DNA of 11,417 nucleotides, taken from NCBI GenBank assembly GCA_051278165.1, contig JBNMNW010000186.1, positions 1-11,417 of the forward strand, written 5' to 3'. This document shows, in pieces, positions 1 through 6,391 of this stretch. Below the pieces are notes generated by a model. It was not told where the DNA came from. It worked only from the letters and a program-made list of their open reading frames with translations, and searched no databases. How positions within the stretch are numbered: position 1 is the stretch's first letter; the number at the start of each line of letters is the position of its first letter. The stretch comes from GCA-2684655 sp051278165. GTDB lineage: Bacteria > Planctomycetota > UBA1135 > UBA2386. Both the position numbers and the translations under genes were made by a program.

Positions 1-173
1 GCTTCGGTTCGAGCTTTCTGTCGACGACCAGCATGCGGTTCCATGTCGAGATCCCCGAAGACAATTCGTTGGCCGGGGTCGACATGTTCCTGCAGGCTTA
101 CAGTATGGCGCCAGGAGCCAATGCCCTCGGCATGGTCACGAGTAACGGCCTGAAGTGGACGCTGGGCTTCTAG
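1..173 (+). CDS. C-terminal end of a secreted-type protein, 5' end outside window
   Basis: Reading codons from base 3, the frame stays open to the TAG at 171-173 and gives 56 residues ending in SNGLKWTLGF. The fragment contains the pattern 'IPEDNSLAGVDMFLQAYSM', followed by a short link and 'NGLKWTLGF'. Planctomycete secreted proteins of unknown function often end with this kind of small beta-rich module (an 'xLAGxxxxxQ' strand, then 'SNGLxxxxG' at the very end), so I infer an exported or surface protein; that is family memory, not a search result. The catalytic or binding part, if any, lies left of the window. The stop codon sits inside a small 5-bp stem (170-174 with 180-184). The next gene on this strand starts about 415 bp downstream, so the two are probably not co-transcribed. 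Confidence 0.6.
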   Translation, partial: FGSSFLSTTSMRFHVEIPEDNSLAGVDMFLQAYSMAPGANALGMVTSNGLKWTLGF

Positions 174-204
174 CCCTTAGCTAGCATCAGCCGCCAAGAT
201 GTCG

Positions 205-345
205 GTACGGTGCCAGGACAGAAAACAACAACTTCGCGCGCGGGCGGTGACAGGAAACTCGGAGCCATTTTGGGCACGCCACAATCCATCGAAATCGTGA
301 CACCGCTGATCAGCGAGAATGTTGTTTGTTGTCCAGGCACCGTAC
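205..345. repeat. 141-bp imperfect palindrome, MITE-like or REP-type fold-back element
   Basis: Bases 205-229 (GTACGGTGCC at the outer end) and 321-345 are inverted repeats matching at 22 of 25 positions. The symmetry continues inward: 205-237 faces 313-345 with about 27 Watson-Crick and 2 G-U pairs of 33, and 244-255 faces 295-306 with 10 of 12, all on one symmetry axis. The element therefore folds into one long hairpin with a loop of about 40 nt. It carries no gene. The ends resemble the 'ggtacggtg...ggacagaaaac' sequences found beside REP-associated (RAYT/IS200-like) transposases, but that family link is from memory and weak. It begins 31 bp after the stop of the gene at 1-173 and could also act as a transcription terminator for it. 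Confidence 0.6.
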
Positions 346-394
346 TAACAAGGTCGACGTGTTCACCTGTCTGAACTGCTACGGCCCGCGCCCA

Positions 395-515
395 TTGCTC
401 GCGGCAATCCATTACCCATAATTTACTGCCCATCGAGAAGGTGCTTCGCGCGATGAAGTTGCCGTTCCATGCGCCGGAGTTGGCAGAGGCGAGACCTCCG
501 ACTGCCGAAGCTGCG
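395..515 (+). pseudogene. Remnant of an IS91-like transposase C-terminus (copy 1)
   Basis: From 432 the + strand reads IEKVLRAMKLPFHAPELAEARPP within one frame. Just upstream, in another frame, 395-421 reads LLAAIHYP followed by a TAA. Read together across that break, this resembles the conserved tail of IS91-family (Y2, rolling-circle) transposases, roughly 'L-x-A-I-x-D-P ... I-L-x-x-L-G-L-P-x-x-x-P-x-x-A-P-A-R'. The core 433-493 matches 1970-2030 at 51 of 61 bases without a gap. With a stop and a frameshift it cannot be functional. No other part of a transposase is recognisable. The family name is inferred from the tail pattern alone; it could be the end of another element. Confidence 0.4.
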
Positions 516-588
516 GCATGGTGGGATGCGTGATGAGTAGCCGGACGACGTTCGCATCGCGCCCAGTTTGGCCTACGGTTCTCGCCCT

Positions 589-1806
589 GTGAATCGCCGC
601 ACCCCTGGCCTGGGCTTCATCTTCCTCACGCTGCTGCTTGACGTGTTGGGCTTCGGCCTGATCATCCCCGTCGGTCCGCGGCTGGTCGAACAACTGCAGG
701 GCGGTGGCGCGGCGGAGGCTGCGCCGATCGTTGGCTACCTCGCCGCGACGTATGCGGCAATGCAGTTCTTGTTCGCACCGATGCTGGGCGCGCTGTCCGA
801 CCGCTTCGGCCGCCGACCGGTGCTGCTCGTCTCGATGTTCGGCTCCGGCATCGACTACTTCGTGATGGCGATGGTGCCGACGGTGGGATGGCTGTTCGTG
901 ACACGTGTCATCAACGGCATCTCTGGTGCGAGCATCACCGCGGCGAGCGCCTACATCACCGACGTGACGCCACCCGAACGACGGGCCGCCGGTTTCGGTA
1001 TGGTCGGCGCTGCGTTCGGACTCGGCTTCGTGCTCGGCCCACTACTCGGCGGCATTCTCGGCAGCTACGACATCCGCTATCCGTTTTACGCCGCTGGTGG
1101 CATCTCGCTGCTCAACTGGCTCTACGGCTACTTGGTCCTGCCTGAGTCGTTGCCGCCAGAGAAGCGCCGCCGTGCCCAAGGCTTCCGCTACAGCCCGCTC
1201 GCCGGACTGGCCGCGCTGAAAAAGAACCGCTTCGTGCTGCGCATTGCCGCGGCGCTGTTCCTGCTCAATGTGGCGCAGTTCGGCTTGTACGCCACATGGG
1301 TGCTCTACACGCAGTATCGCTACGAATGGGACGAGCAAGCGGTCGGCTTCTCGCTGTTCGCGGTTGGCCTGGGCGCGGCGCTGGTGCAGGGCGTGCTGGC
1401 GCGGCGCATCATCCCCATGCTTGGCGAACGGCGCTCCGTCATCGCCGGCTGCACGATCGGCGCACTCGCCTACCTTGGCTACGGACTGGCAACGGAAGGC
1501 TGGATGATCTACGTCGTGATCGCCATTGCCTCGATTGGCGGCATCGCCATGCCCGCCTGCCAATCGATGATCACCAAGACGGTGCGCCATGATGAGCAGG
1601 GCCAAGTGCAAGGTGCTCTAACGAGCGTCAACAGTCTCGCCAACATCTGCGGCCCCCTCATCGGCAGCCAAGTGTTTGCGTGGTCAATCGCACCGACGAT
1701 GGCGACGCCGCTGCCGGGTGCGGCGCTGTTCAGCTGCGCCGCGATCTCAGCCGTCGGTGGCTTCGTCGTTCTCTACGCGCTCAAGAAAGCACACGTCGCC
1801 GCGTAA
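589..1806 (+). CDS. TetA-like MFS drug exporter (TCR/Tet family)
   Basis: A 405-residue membrane protein with about 12 hydrophobic segments, of the major facilitator superfamily, probably a proton-driven exporter of tetracycline-like or other small drugs across the inner membrane. It opens like TetA relatives with TPGLGFIFLTLLLDVLGFGL. It has the loop 2-3 signature GALSDRFGRRP at about residues 67-77, the antiporter motif GFVLGPLLGG at about 148-157, and LPESLPPEKRR in the central loop. I prefer the GTG at 589 because it puts the N-terminus where family members start; a TTG at 568 would add seven residues. Neither has a visible Shine-Dalgarno sequence. It stands alone, flanked by two transposase-like remnants, with no TetR-type regulator visible nearby. 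Family is sure; substrate is not, and a housekeeping exporter is as likely as a resistance gene. Confidence 0.9.
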   Translation: MNRRTPGLGFIFLTLLLDVLGFGLIIPVGPRLVEQLQGGGAAEAAPIVGYLAATYAAMQFLFAPMLGALSDRFGRRPVLLVSMFGSGIDYFVMAMVPTVGWLFVTRVINGISGASITAASAYITDVTPPERRAAGFGMVGAAFGLGFVLGPLLGGILGSYDIRYPFYAAGGISLLNWLYGYLVLPESLPPEKRRRAQGFRYSPLAGLAALKKNRFVLRIAAALFLLNVAQFGLYATWVLYTQYRYEWDEQAVGFSLFAVGLGAALVQGVLARRIIPMLGERRSVIAGCTIGALAYLGYGLATEGWMIYVVIAIASIGGIAMPACQSMITKTVRHDEQGQVQGALTSVNSLANICGPLIGSQVFAWSIAPTMATPLPGAALFSCAAISAVGGFVVLYALKKAHVAA

Positions 1807-1938
1807 GCATGTTGCCGCGCGAAGAACCAACGCGTCGTGCACCCATGTAGCCGCTACGTGGCTCGCGGGGTGCAGGAGTAAACAGGGTGAGGCTCAGACC
1901 ACTCGAACCCCACCAAACCACATCCCGCCGCCACGACA

Positions 1939-2060
1939 CTGCTCGTGGCAAGCCGGGATCCACAGTCGGTCGAGAAGGTGCTTCGCGAAGTGAAACTGCC
2001 GTTCCACGCGCCGGAGTTGACGCCGGCGAGGGCTCGAACGCACCACCAGCACCGCTGGAT
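1939..2060 (+). pseudogene. Remnant of an IS91-like transposase C-terminus (copy 2)
   Basis: The + frame through 1939-2035 reads LLVASRDPQS then VEKVLREVKLPFHAPELTPARAR in one unbroken stretch. This is the better-preserved partner of the remnant at 395-515 and lies in the same orientation on the other side of the exporter. The layout 'LLxAxxDPxxxxKxLxxxxLPxxxPELxPARA' matches the tail I associate with IS91-family rolling-circle transposases. Upstream the frame dissolves into unrelated sequence, so only the tail remains. After 2035 the two copies no longer align. The frame stays open to 2286, but the codons beyond the tail show no recognisable domain, so I treat it as decayed DNA. Confidence 0.42.
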
Positions 2061-2274
2061 TGACCTCACCGCATGGATGGCCAAAATCGTGCGCGTCAAT
2101 GCATGGAACCAGAAGCGTCGCGCTCGCCGCGCTCCGCAGCTCTTCGATCCCGACATGCCTGATCCTGCAGCTCATGACTCTGAGCCAACACACGAGGCGA
2201 ACTGCGGCGGATTGGGGATGAACGCATGCTTCGCACGGCCGGATTTAGGCGCTGGTCGATCTCGAGTCGGCCGC

Positions 2275-2293
2275 ACCGCACGTTGAACCTCCT
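2275..2293. repeat. Short dispersed repeat, copy A
   Basis: Nineteen bases starting ACCGCACGTTGAAC match 6245-6263 at 18 positions, in the same orientation. Both copies lie in gene-free DNA. Similarity fades on both sides, apart from a shared '...CGAG' about eight bases downstream. It may be an element end or another dispersed motif; two copies are too few to decide. Confidence 0.3.
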
Positions 2294-2306
2294 ACACGTC
2301 GAGAAC

Positions 2307-2347
2307 GCGATTCATGGCGCACGAACCTAGCTCTGTGCTGCAATCGC
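2307..2347 (-). terminator. Possible terminator hairpin after the sigma factor gene
   Basis: An outer 6-bp stem (GCGATT 2307-2312 with AATCGC 2342-2347) and an inner 4-bp stem (2319-2322 with 2335-2338) begin about 10 bp past the sigma factor stop. There is no T-run on the - strand side, so an intrinsic terminator is not certain. Its place at the end of the five-gene run is the main argument. Confidence 0.3.
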
Positions 2348-2357
2348 ACGAATCCGC

Positions 2358-3050
2358 TTAGCCGTCGAGACCTGGATGGTCTCGCTCCATGACTTCGTAG
2401 ACGATACGTAGCTCATCATCGAGATCGTCGCGGTTGGTCACGGTCTCGCGAAGCTCGTTTTCGATGCAGGTGCGAAGTCGCTTGCGGCCGCGGAAGAGGA
2501 CTTGATGAACCGCGTTCACCTGGATGCCAAGGTGGGTCGCGATTTCGGTCGCAGATTGCAGTGTCGACGGCGCCGAGTCGGGAGTGTCTGGCAAGCCATA
2601 GAACCAGCGCACAGCGTTGGCTTGGTCGGAATGGCGCTGAGCCAGTTGATCGAGCGCCAAGTGAACGACTTGGCTTTTCCAGAGTCGCAGGTCTTGAGCT
2701 TCGAACAGCTCTGCTGGATCGTCTGGTGACGCAAGCGCGTCGCGATCGTGGCGCACCTCGGAGGTCGAATTGCGACGCATCCATGCGTGTGCAAAGTTGC
2801 GGACCGTGCCGGCAAGGTAAGTTCGGAAACGCCGGGTTCGGTCGGCATTCTCGATCACGGAGCTTTCGAAGAGGTAGCTCCAGATCTCCTCAGTTGCTTC
2901 TTCTGCGCGTTGCCGAGGCTGGATCATGCGCTCCAACCCAATGCGGATGTAGGTCCGGTAGCGCTCGATGAACCAACGCCAAGCATCTTGCGCAGCACCA
3001 CCATGCAAGCCTTCTAGCATCGACCACCGGGTTCTCATCGAGATACTCAT
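2358..3050 (-). CDS. ECF-type RNA polymerase sigma factor
   Basis: A 230-residue sigma-70 family protein of the extracytoplasmic-function type, which would direct RNA polymerase to a small regulon. Region 2 spans about residues 8-85: it begins TRWSMLEGL, then AWRWFIERYRTYI, EEATEEIWSYLFE and FRTYLAGTVRNFAHAW, the recognisable core and -10 binding helices. Region 4 lies at about 155-205, with the helix-turn-helix SATEIATHLGIQVNAVHQVLFRGRKRLR for -35 recognition. The opening pattern matches sigma factors that planctomycetes encode next to Ser/Thr kinases. The ATG directly follows the kinase TAG with no base between, and an AGGG sits 9 nt before it inside the kinase gene, so translational coupling is likely. 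A second ATG four codons in is possible. No anti-sigma gene is adjacent; control by the kinase, perhaps by phosphorylation, is inference. Confidence 0.88.
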   Translation of the reverse strand: MSISMRTRWSMLEGLHGGAAQDAWRWFIERYRTYIRIGLERMIQPRQRAEEATEEIWSYLFESSVIENADRTRRFRTYLAGTVRNFAHAWMRRNSTSEVRHDRDALASPDDPAELFEAQDLRLWKSQVVHLALDQLAQRHSDQANAVRWFYGLPDTPDSAPSTLQSATEIATHLGIQVNAVHQVLFRGRKRLRTCIENELRETVTNRDDLDDELRIVYEVMERDHPGLDG

Positions 3051-5999
3051 CTAGCGAGCCCTACGCTTGAGCATGTCGGAGGCGTGCTTGATCAGATCGA
3101 GCAACTGCTGCCCATGTGGCGTGCTTGGGGTCGTGCTAGTGGCAGCTTCCAACTCGAGGACCTGCAAGGCTTCGCGCAATTGCAGAACGGCTTCCTCAGC
3201 GTCGGTGTTCGTGTCCGCCAACCGGCACAGGGTCTTGGCAATGAGGATGCGGACTCTCTGGGCATCACCGAACAGGCCTGCATCATCGAGGCGCACGGCA
3301 CGCTGCTGGACTTCGGTCAAGTAACTGCGTTGCTCCGCGAGCAATGCCTGGTCGTCACCCAGTTCTCGCAACTTCGTTAAGAGTCGGCCGCGCGCCTGCA
3401 ACGATGCATGTGGCGCAACGATGTCAACGCGGCCCGTGCGCTCGGCCGCCTCCCAGATGGAAATCGCTTCGCCATACGCCGTCCGCACACTCGCGACATC
3501 GCCGCGAAGCACATGCACGCCGGCCAGCATCTCCATCAAGGTCGCGTGGCGCGTAATCTTCAACGGATCGTCGGGAGCCAGTTCGCGCAATTGCAAACGC
3601 CGCGCACTGGCCGCAACAAACCTGCTGACAGCTTTGTCCAACTGACCACGGCTTCGTTCTACGCGGGCCAGCAGGGTCAAGATGCTGACGTGCTTGCGCA
3701 AGGCCCAGACACTGTCCGGCTCCGCGGCGATCAGTTTCTGGGCGATCACCTCCGCGGCAAGCAAGTGTGGCAGCGCCTTCTCGACGTCGTTGGTGCGGCG
3801 ATGAATGGAGGCGATGGCTTCCCTTGACACAAGGCAGCCGCGCAAGCCGGTGGCGTCGTTGTCGTCACGCGCAAGTATATCGAGGTACGCCGTCAGCGCT
3901 TCGCGCCAGTACGCTGCTGATCGTTCGGGGTCCCATTCCGAGCCGTTGACGAACTCGTTTGCGAACAGCGAGCCAAGGCATTGCGCAACGTGCGCTCGCA
4001 GTGCGATGTGTTGGGCTGAGGCCGGTTGCCCGTTCGACAACAGGGACTGCACCGCGCTCTCGGCTTCCGAGAATAGGCGTAGTGCCTCTGCATGGTGGCC
4101 CTGATCCTGTTTGATCATGCCATGCAGACAATTGGCTGCGATGCTTTGCAAGCGAGCTTCATCTCGATCTTGAAGCCTCGCAATTGCGAGTTTGGCAGCT
4201 TGCAGGCTACCTTCTGCATCTTCTATCTGACGCGCCGCGGACTGAATCTGGGCAGCCATAAAGTGCGCCTGACTGAGAAGCGGGCTTGCATCGGTGATGG
4301 GCTGCAGTGTAGCTAGCGCGGCAGCGATGCTGCTGAGGGCGCCTTCGCGATCCCCGAGGTTGGCGCTGCTCGGCTCGCCTTGGATGGACGCGATCTTCAA
4401 GAAGCCCTGCGCAATATCCTTCGCGACATCCGGATCGTCGCCACGCTGCTTGGCTAGCTCGTGCAGGTACTCAAGTCCCTTGGCCACCATTTGACGGCGA
4501 GCTGCCATGGTGCCAGGGATGTTCGAAATGCCATCGTGAAGGTCGAGGATGAACCAACGACTAAGAGCCTGCACCGAATCGAGCGCCGTTTCGGCTCGCT
4601 GCTGTTGGGTGTGGGCCTCGCGCTCTCGTTCTTGTGCTTGTTGCAGGGCAATCGCGATGCCGACTACGCCTGCGAAGAGTGAAAGCAGTATAAGTGCAGC
4701 GGCGACGACCCGGCCGCGATTGCGACGCACGAACTTATGCAGTCGGTAGGTCGCGCTCGGTGGACCAGCAGCAACTGGCTCATCGCCAAGAAAACGATCG
4801 AGGTCACGCGCCAGATCAATTGCGGAGTCGTAGCGACGTTCTGGTTCTTTGGCCATTGCCTGCATCACGATCCAATCAAGATCGCCGCGCAAACTACGCT
4901 GCAGAGATGTGCGCGAAGTGCGCCGTGCGGCTATATGGCTGTTGACGCGTGTCGACGCAACTCGGGTGCTCGGCTTCTGCGGTACCGCTTCGATAATGCG
5001 CTGCTGAATTGCGGCGAGACCTGCGTCACGAACGTCTTCGGTCCGTGTTGGTAGCTCGCCACACAGCAACTCGTATAGCACGACTCCCAGCGAATAGATG
5101 TCCGAACGCGTATCGATGCCACCGAGATGACCACTGGCTTGTTCGGGGCTCATGTACTCGGGCGTTCCCAGCAACTGCCCTTGCATGGTCTGAATGGCGT
5201 CCGAAGACAGCCTTTGGTCCAACGCGCGAGCGAGACCAAAGTCGATGATCTTGACGGTGTGTTGCGCATCGTGCCCCATCACCATGATGTTGGAGGGCTT
5301 AAGGTCGCGGTGCAGGATGCCCTTTTGGTGCGCATGGTGAACGCCTCGGCACACTTGCTGGAATACTCTGACGCGGGTTGCCACCGACATGCGATGGTGA
5401 TCGCAGTAGTCCGTCAGCGGCATACCGGGAACGTATTCCATGGCGAAGTAGGGCTGCCCGCTTTCGCTGATGCCTGCATCAAAGACGCGGGCAACCCCGG
5501 GATGATCCATCATCGCCAGAGCCTGCCGTTCGAGCTCGAACCGAGCGACGACCTCGCGTGAATCCATCCCGAGCTTGATCACCTTGAGTGCGACCTCACG
5601 TTGCACCGGCGCCATTTGCTCGGCGAGGAACACCGTCCCCATGCCACCTTCTCCTAGCACTCGACGGACTCGGTACGGCCCGATCTGCTTGCTCGTCAGG
5701 GATGGGGGCTCAACGCCCTCCTCCCCGACCATAATTCTGGTTGCCTGCATATCGGCCACTCTCGCCTGCAAGCCGGCCGCGTGTTCGGGGTGTTGCTGCA
5801 GCAGCGCGTCGATGCGTTCTTTTCGATATCCTGGCGAACGCAGCAGCGCATCGACAAGAGCGTTTTCCAGCTCGTCGGGCAACCTTGCTTCCGGTCGCTG
5901 GTTGCCTGGGTGCGATCCGTCTGGAAGTGTCATGCGCGGCACGGTTACGTGCATTTGGCAGCGAAACAATCTAGCCAAGTCGATTGGTGCTGACACCAT
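3051..5999 (-). CDS. Transmembrane Ser/Thr protein kinase with TPR-like extracytoplasmic region
   Basis: A 982-residue Hanks-type (PknB-like) kinase. The kinase domain covers about 106-405: glycine loop GEGGMG 116-121, ATP lysine K139, catalytic loop HRDLKPSN 230-237 with D232, DFG 253-255, and GTPEYMSPE 278-286. All key residues are present, so it should be active. An N-terminal helical stretch (41-90) with LLRSPGYRKERIDALL is typical of planctomycete kinases. One membrane span lies at about 430-452, followed by a coiled stretch rich in Q, E and R. About 530 helical residues follow, with TPR-like repeats that should lie outside the inner membrane as sensor or docking surface. The ATG at 5999 has GAGG 4 nt upstream; the next codon is GTG, which would sit at a better spacing of 7. 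The sigma factor follows without a gap, so the kinase probably passes an envelope signal to it. Confidence 0.92.
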   Translation of the reverse strand: MVSAPIDLARLFRCQMHVTVPRMTLPDGSHPGNQRPEARLPDELENALVDALLRSPGYRKERIDALLQQHPEHAAGLQARVADMQATRIMVGEEGVEPPSLTSKQIGPYRVRRVLGEGGMGTVFLAEQMAPVQREVALKVIKLGMDSREVVARFELERQALAMMDHPGVARVFDAGISESGQPYFAMEYVPGMPLTDYCDHHRMSVATRVRVFQQVCRGVHHAHQKGILHRDLKPSNIMVMGHDAQHTVKIIDFGLARALDQRLSSDAIQTMQGQLLGTPEYMSPEQASGHLGGIDTRSDIYSLGVVLYELLCGELPTRTEDVRDAGLAAIQQRIIEAVPQKPSTRVASTRVNSHIAARRTSRTSLQRSLRGDLDWIVMQAMAKEPERRYDSAIDLARDLDRFLGDEPVAAGPPSATYRLHKFVRRNRGRVVAAALILLSLFAGVVGIAIALQQAQEREREAHTQQQRAETALDSVQALSRWFILDLHDGISNIPGTMAARRQMVAKGLEYLHELAKQRGDDPDVAKDIAQGFLKIASIQGEPSSANLGDREGALSSIAAALATLQPITDASPLLSQAHFMAAQIQSAARQIEDAEGSLQAAKLAIARLQDRDEARLQSIAANCLHGMIKQDQGHHAEALRLFSEAESAVQSLLSNGQPASAQHIALRAHVAQCLGSLFANEFVNGSEWDPERSAAYWREALTAYLDILARDDNDATGLRGCLVSREAIASIHRRTNDVEKALPHLLAAEVIAQKLIAAEPDSVWALRKHVSILTLLARVERSRGQLDKAVSRFVAASARRLQLRELAPDDPLKITRHATLMEMLAGVHVLRGDVASVRTAYGEAISIWEAAERTGRVDIVAPHASLQARGRLLTKLRELGDDQALLAEQRSYLTEVQQRAVRLDDAGLFGDAQRVRILIAKTLCRLADTNTDAEEAVLQLREALQVLELEAATSTTPSTPHGQQLLDLIKHASDMLKRRAR

Positions 6000-6002
6000 G
6001 CT

Positions 6003-6008
6003 ACCTCA
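6003..6008 (-). promoter_or_regulatory. Ribosome binding site of the kinase gene
   Basis: The - strand reads TGAGGTAGC just before the ATG at 5999. GAGG (6004-6007) is 4 nt from that ATG and 7 nt from the following GTG codon. It supports a start here rather than at the internal ATGs at 5954 and 5933, which have no such site. Confidence 0.55.
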
Positions 6009-6011
6009 GAA

Positions 6012-6041
6012 CTTGAGATTGCTTGATATTGTTTGAGATTG
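6012..6041 (-). repeat. Three 10-bp tandem repeats in the kinase leader, possible operator
   Basis: On the - strand three consecutive 10-mers read CAATCTCAAA, CAATATCAAG and CAATCTCAAG, ending 12 bp before the kinase start codon. The outer two differ at one base and the middle at one. The 10-bp period is close to one DNA helical turn, as in sites bound side by side by a regulator. This is AT-rich DNA in a GC-rich setting. It could be a protein-binding site, a promoter element or a spacer repeat; no -35/-10 pair is clear. Confidence 0.5.
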
Positions 6042-6244
6042 GCTGCAGGGGCACCTCCCTGGCGCAACAACCTGTCGTGACGAGCGACGTGATTCGTAGG
6101 CTCCCGCCGGATTCCAATGATGGATCTTGCAGTTGCACCAGCTGAAGAAGGGGCCGCGGAAAGCGCGCGCGCCAGCCACGCCGCCAAAGGGACCAGGAAA
6201 TGCCGGGTTGTATTCGGTCGCTTTGCCGAGAGACGCTGCCTCGG

Positions 6245-6263
6245 ACCGCACGTTGAACTTCCT
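6245..6263. repeat. Short dispersed repeat, copy B
   Basis: Partner of 2275-2293 (18 of 19 bases identical, same orientation), here in the gene-free stretch before the kinase. Confidence 0.3.
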
Positions 6264-6335
6264 TGGCCGCCGAGCATGCGACCACGGATCGTGCCGCGCG
6301 CAACTAAGGCTGACGATGGGCGCTGCGAATGCCGC

Positions 6336-6354
6336 CTCCGCCCGGACTGCGGAG
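6336..6354 (-). terminator. Possible terminator or attenuator stem after the small lipoprotein gene
   Basis: CTCCGC (6336-6341) pairs perfectly with GCGGAG (6349-6354) around a 7-nt loop, about 38 bp after the lipoprotein stop. The stem is GC-rich but no T-run follows on the - strand. It would separate the surface-protein genes from the kinase/sigma pair if it stops transcription. Confidence 0.28.
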
Positions 6355-6391
6355 ATTACGACGGAGCCTGCGCCGCCGGCAATCGACGCCG

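Larger units (their letters stand above)
174..588. other. Intergenic region: fold-back element plus transposase remnant
   Basis: This 415-bp stretch has no convincing gene. It holds the palindrome at 205-345 and the first transposase-like remnant at about 395-515. Immediately before the exporter there is no clear promoter or Shine-Dalgarno sequence. An ATG at 526 in the exporter frame runs into a TAG at 538-540, so the exporter cannot start upstream of that stop. Confidence 0.6.
1807..2357. other. Intergenic region between the convergent exporter and sigma factor genes
   Basis: About 550 bp without an intact gene, lying between the 3' ends of convergent transcription units. It contains the second transposase-like remnant (1939-2060) and a short dispersed repeat (2275-2293). 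It also has a possible terminator stem (2307-2347) and a tight 9-bp near-palindrome at 1843-1861 shortly after the exporter stop, which has no T-run. The open frame 1945-2286 on the + strand continues from the remnant, but beyond about residue 25 it resembles nothing I recognise and has no start signal. Confidence 0.55.
6001..6391 (-). other. Leader and intergenic region upstream of the kinase gene
   Basis: About 390 bp lies between the end of the small lipoprotein gene and the kinase start, much longer than the 29 and 37 bp between the other genes of the run. It contains the 10-bp repeats, a GC hairpin at 6336-6354 and the dispersed repeat at 6245-6263. Open frames cross it on both strands but have no start signals and no recognisable domain. 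The length suggests a separate promoter for the kinase/sigma pair. Confidence 0.5.

Noticed and set aside
170..433. 87-codon - strand frame across the palindrome
   Set aside because: Most of it is the fold-back element read as protein; the two arms give the repeated peptides. No start signal or relative was recognised.
1042..1611. 189-codon open frame opposite the exporter gene
   Set aside because: The + strand encodes an unmistakable MFS protein. The opposite frame is His/Ala/Arg-rich with no recognisable feature.
1843..1861. Near-perfect 9-bp palindrome after the exporter as a terminator
   Set aside because: The centre is only one base, so an RNA hairpin would lose inner pairs, and no T-run follows. 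Too weak to call.
1945..2286. 113-codon frame as an intact small gene
   Set aside because: Only its first 25 or so residues match anything (the transposase-like tail). It has no ribosome site, and the rest has no recognisable features.
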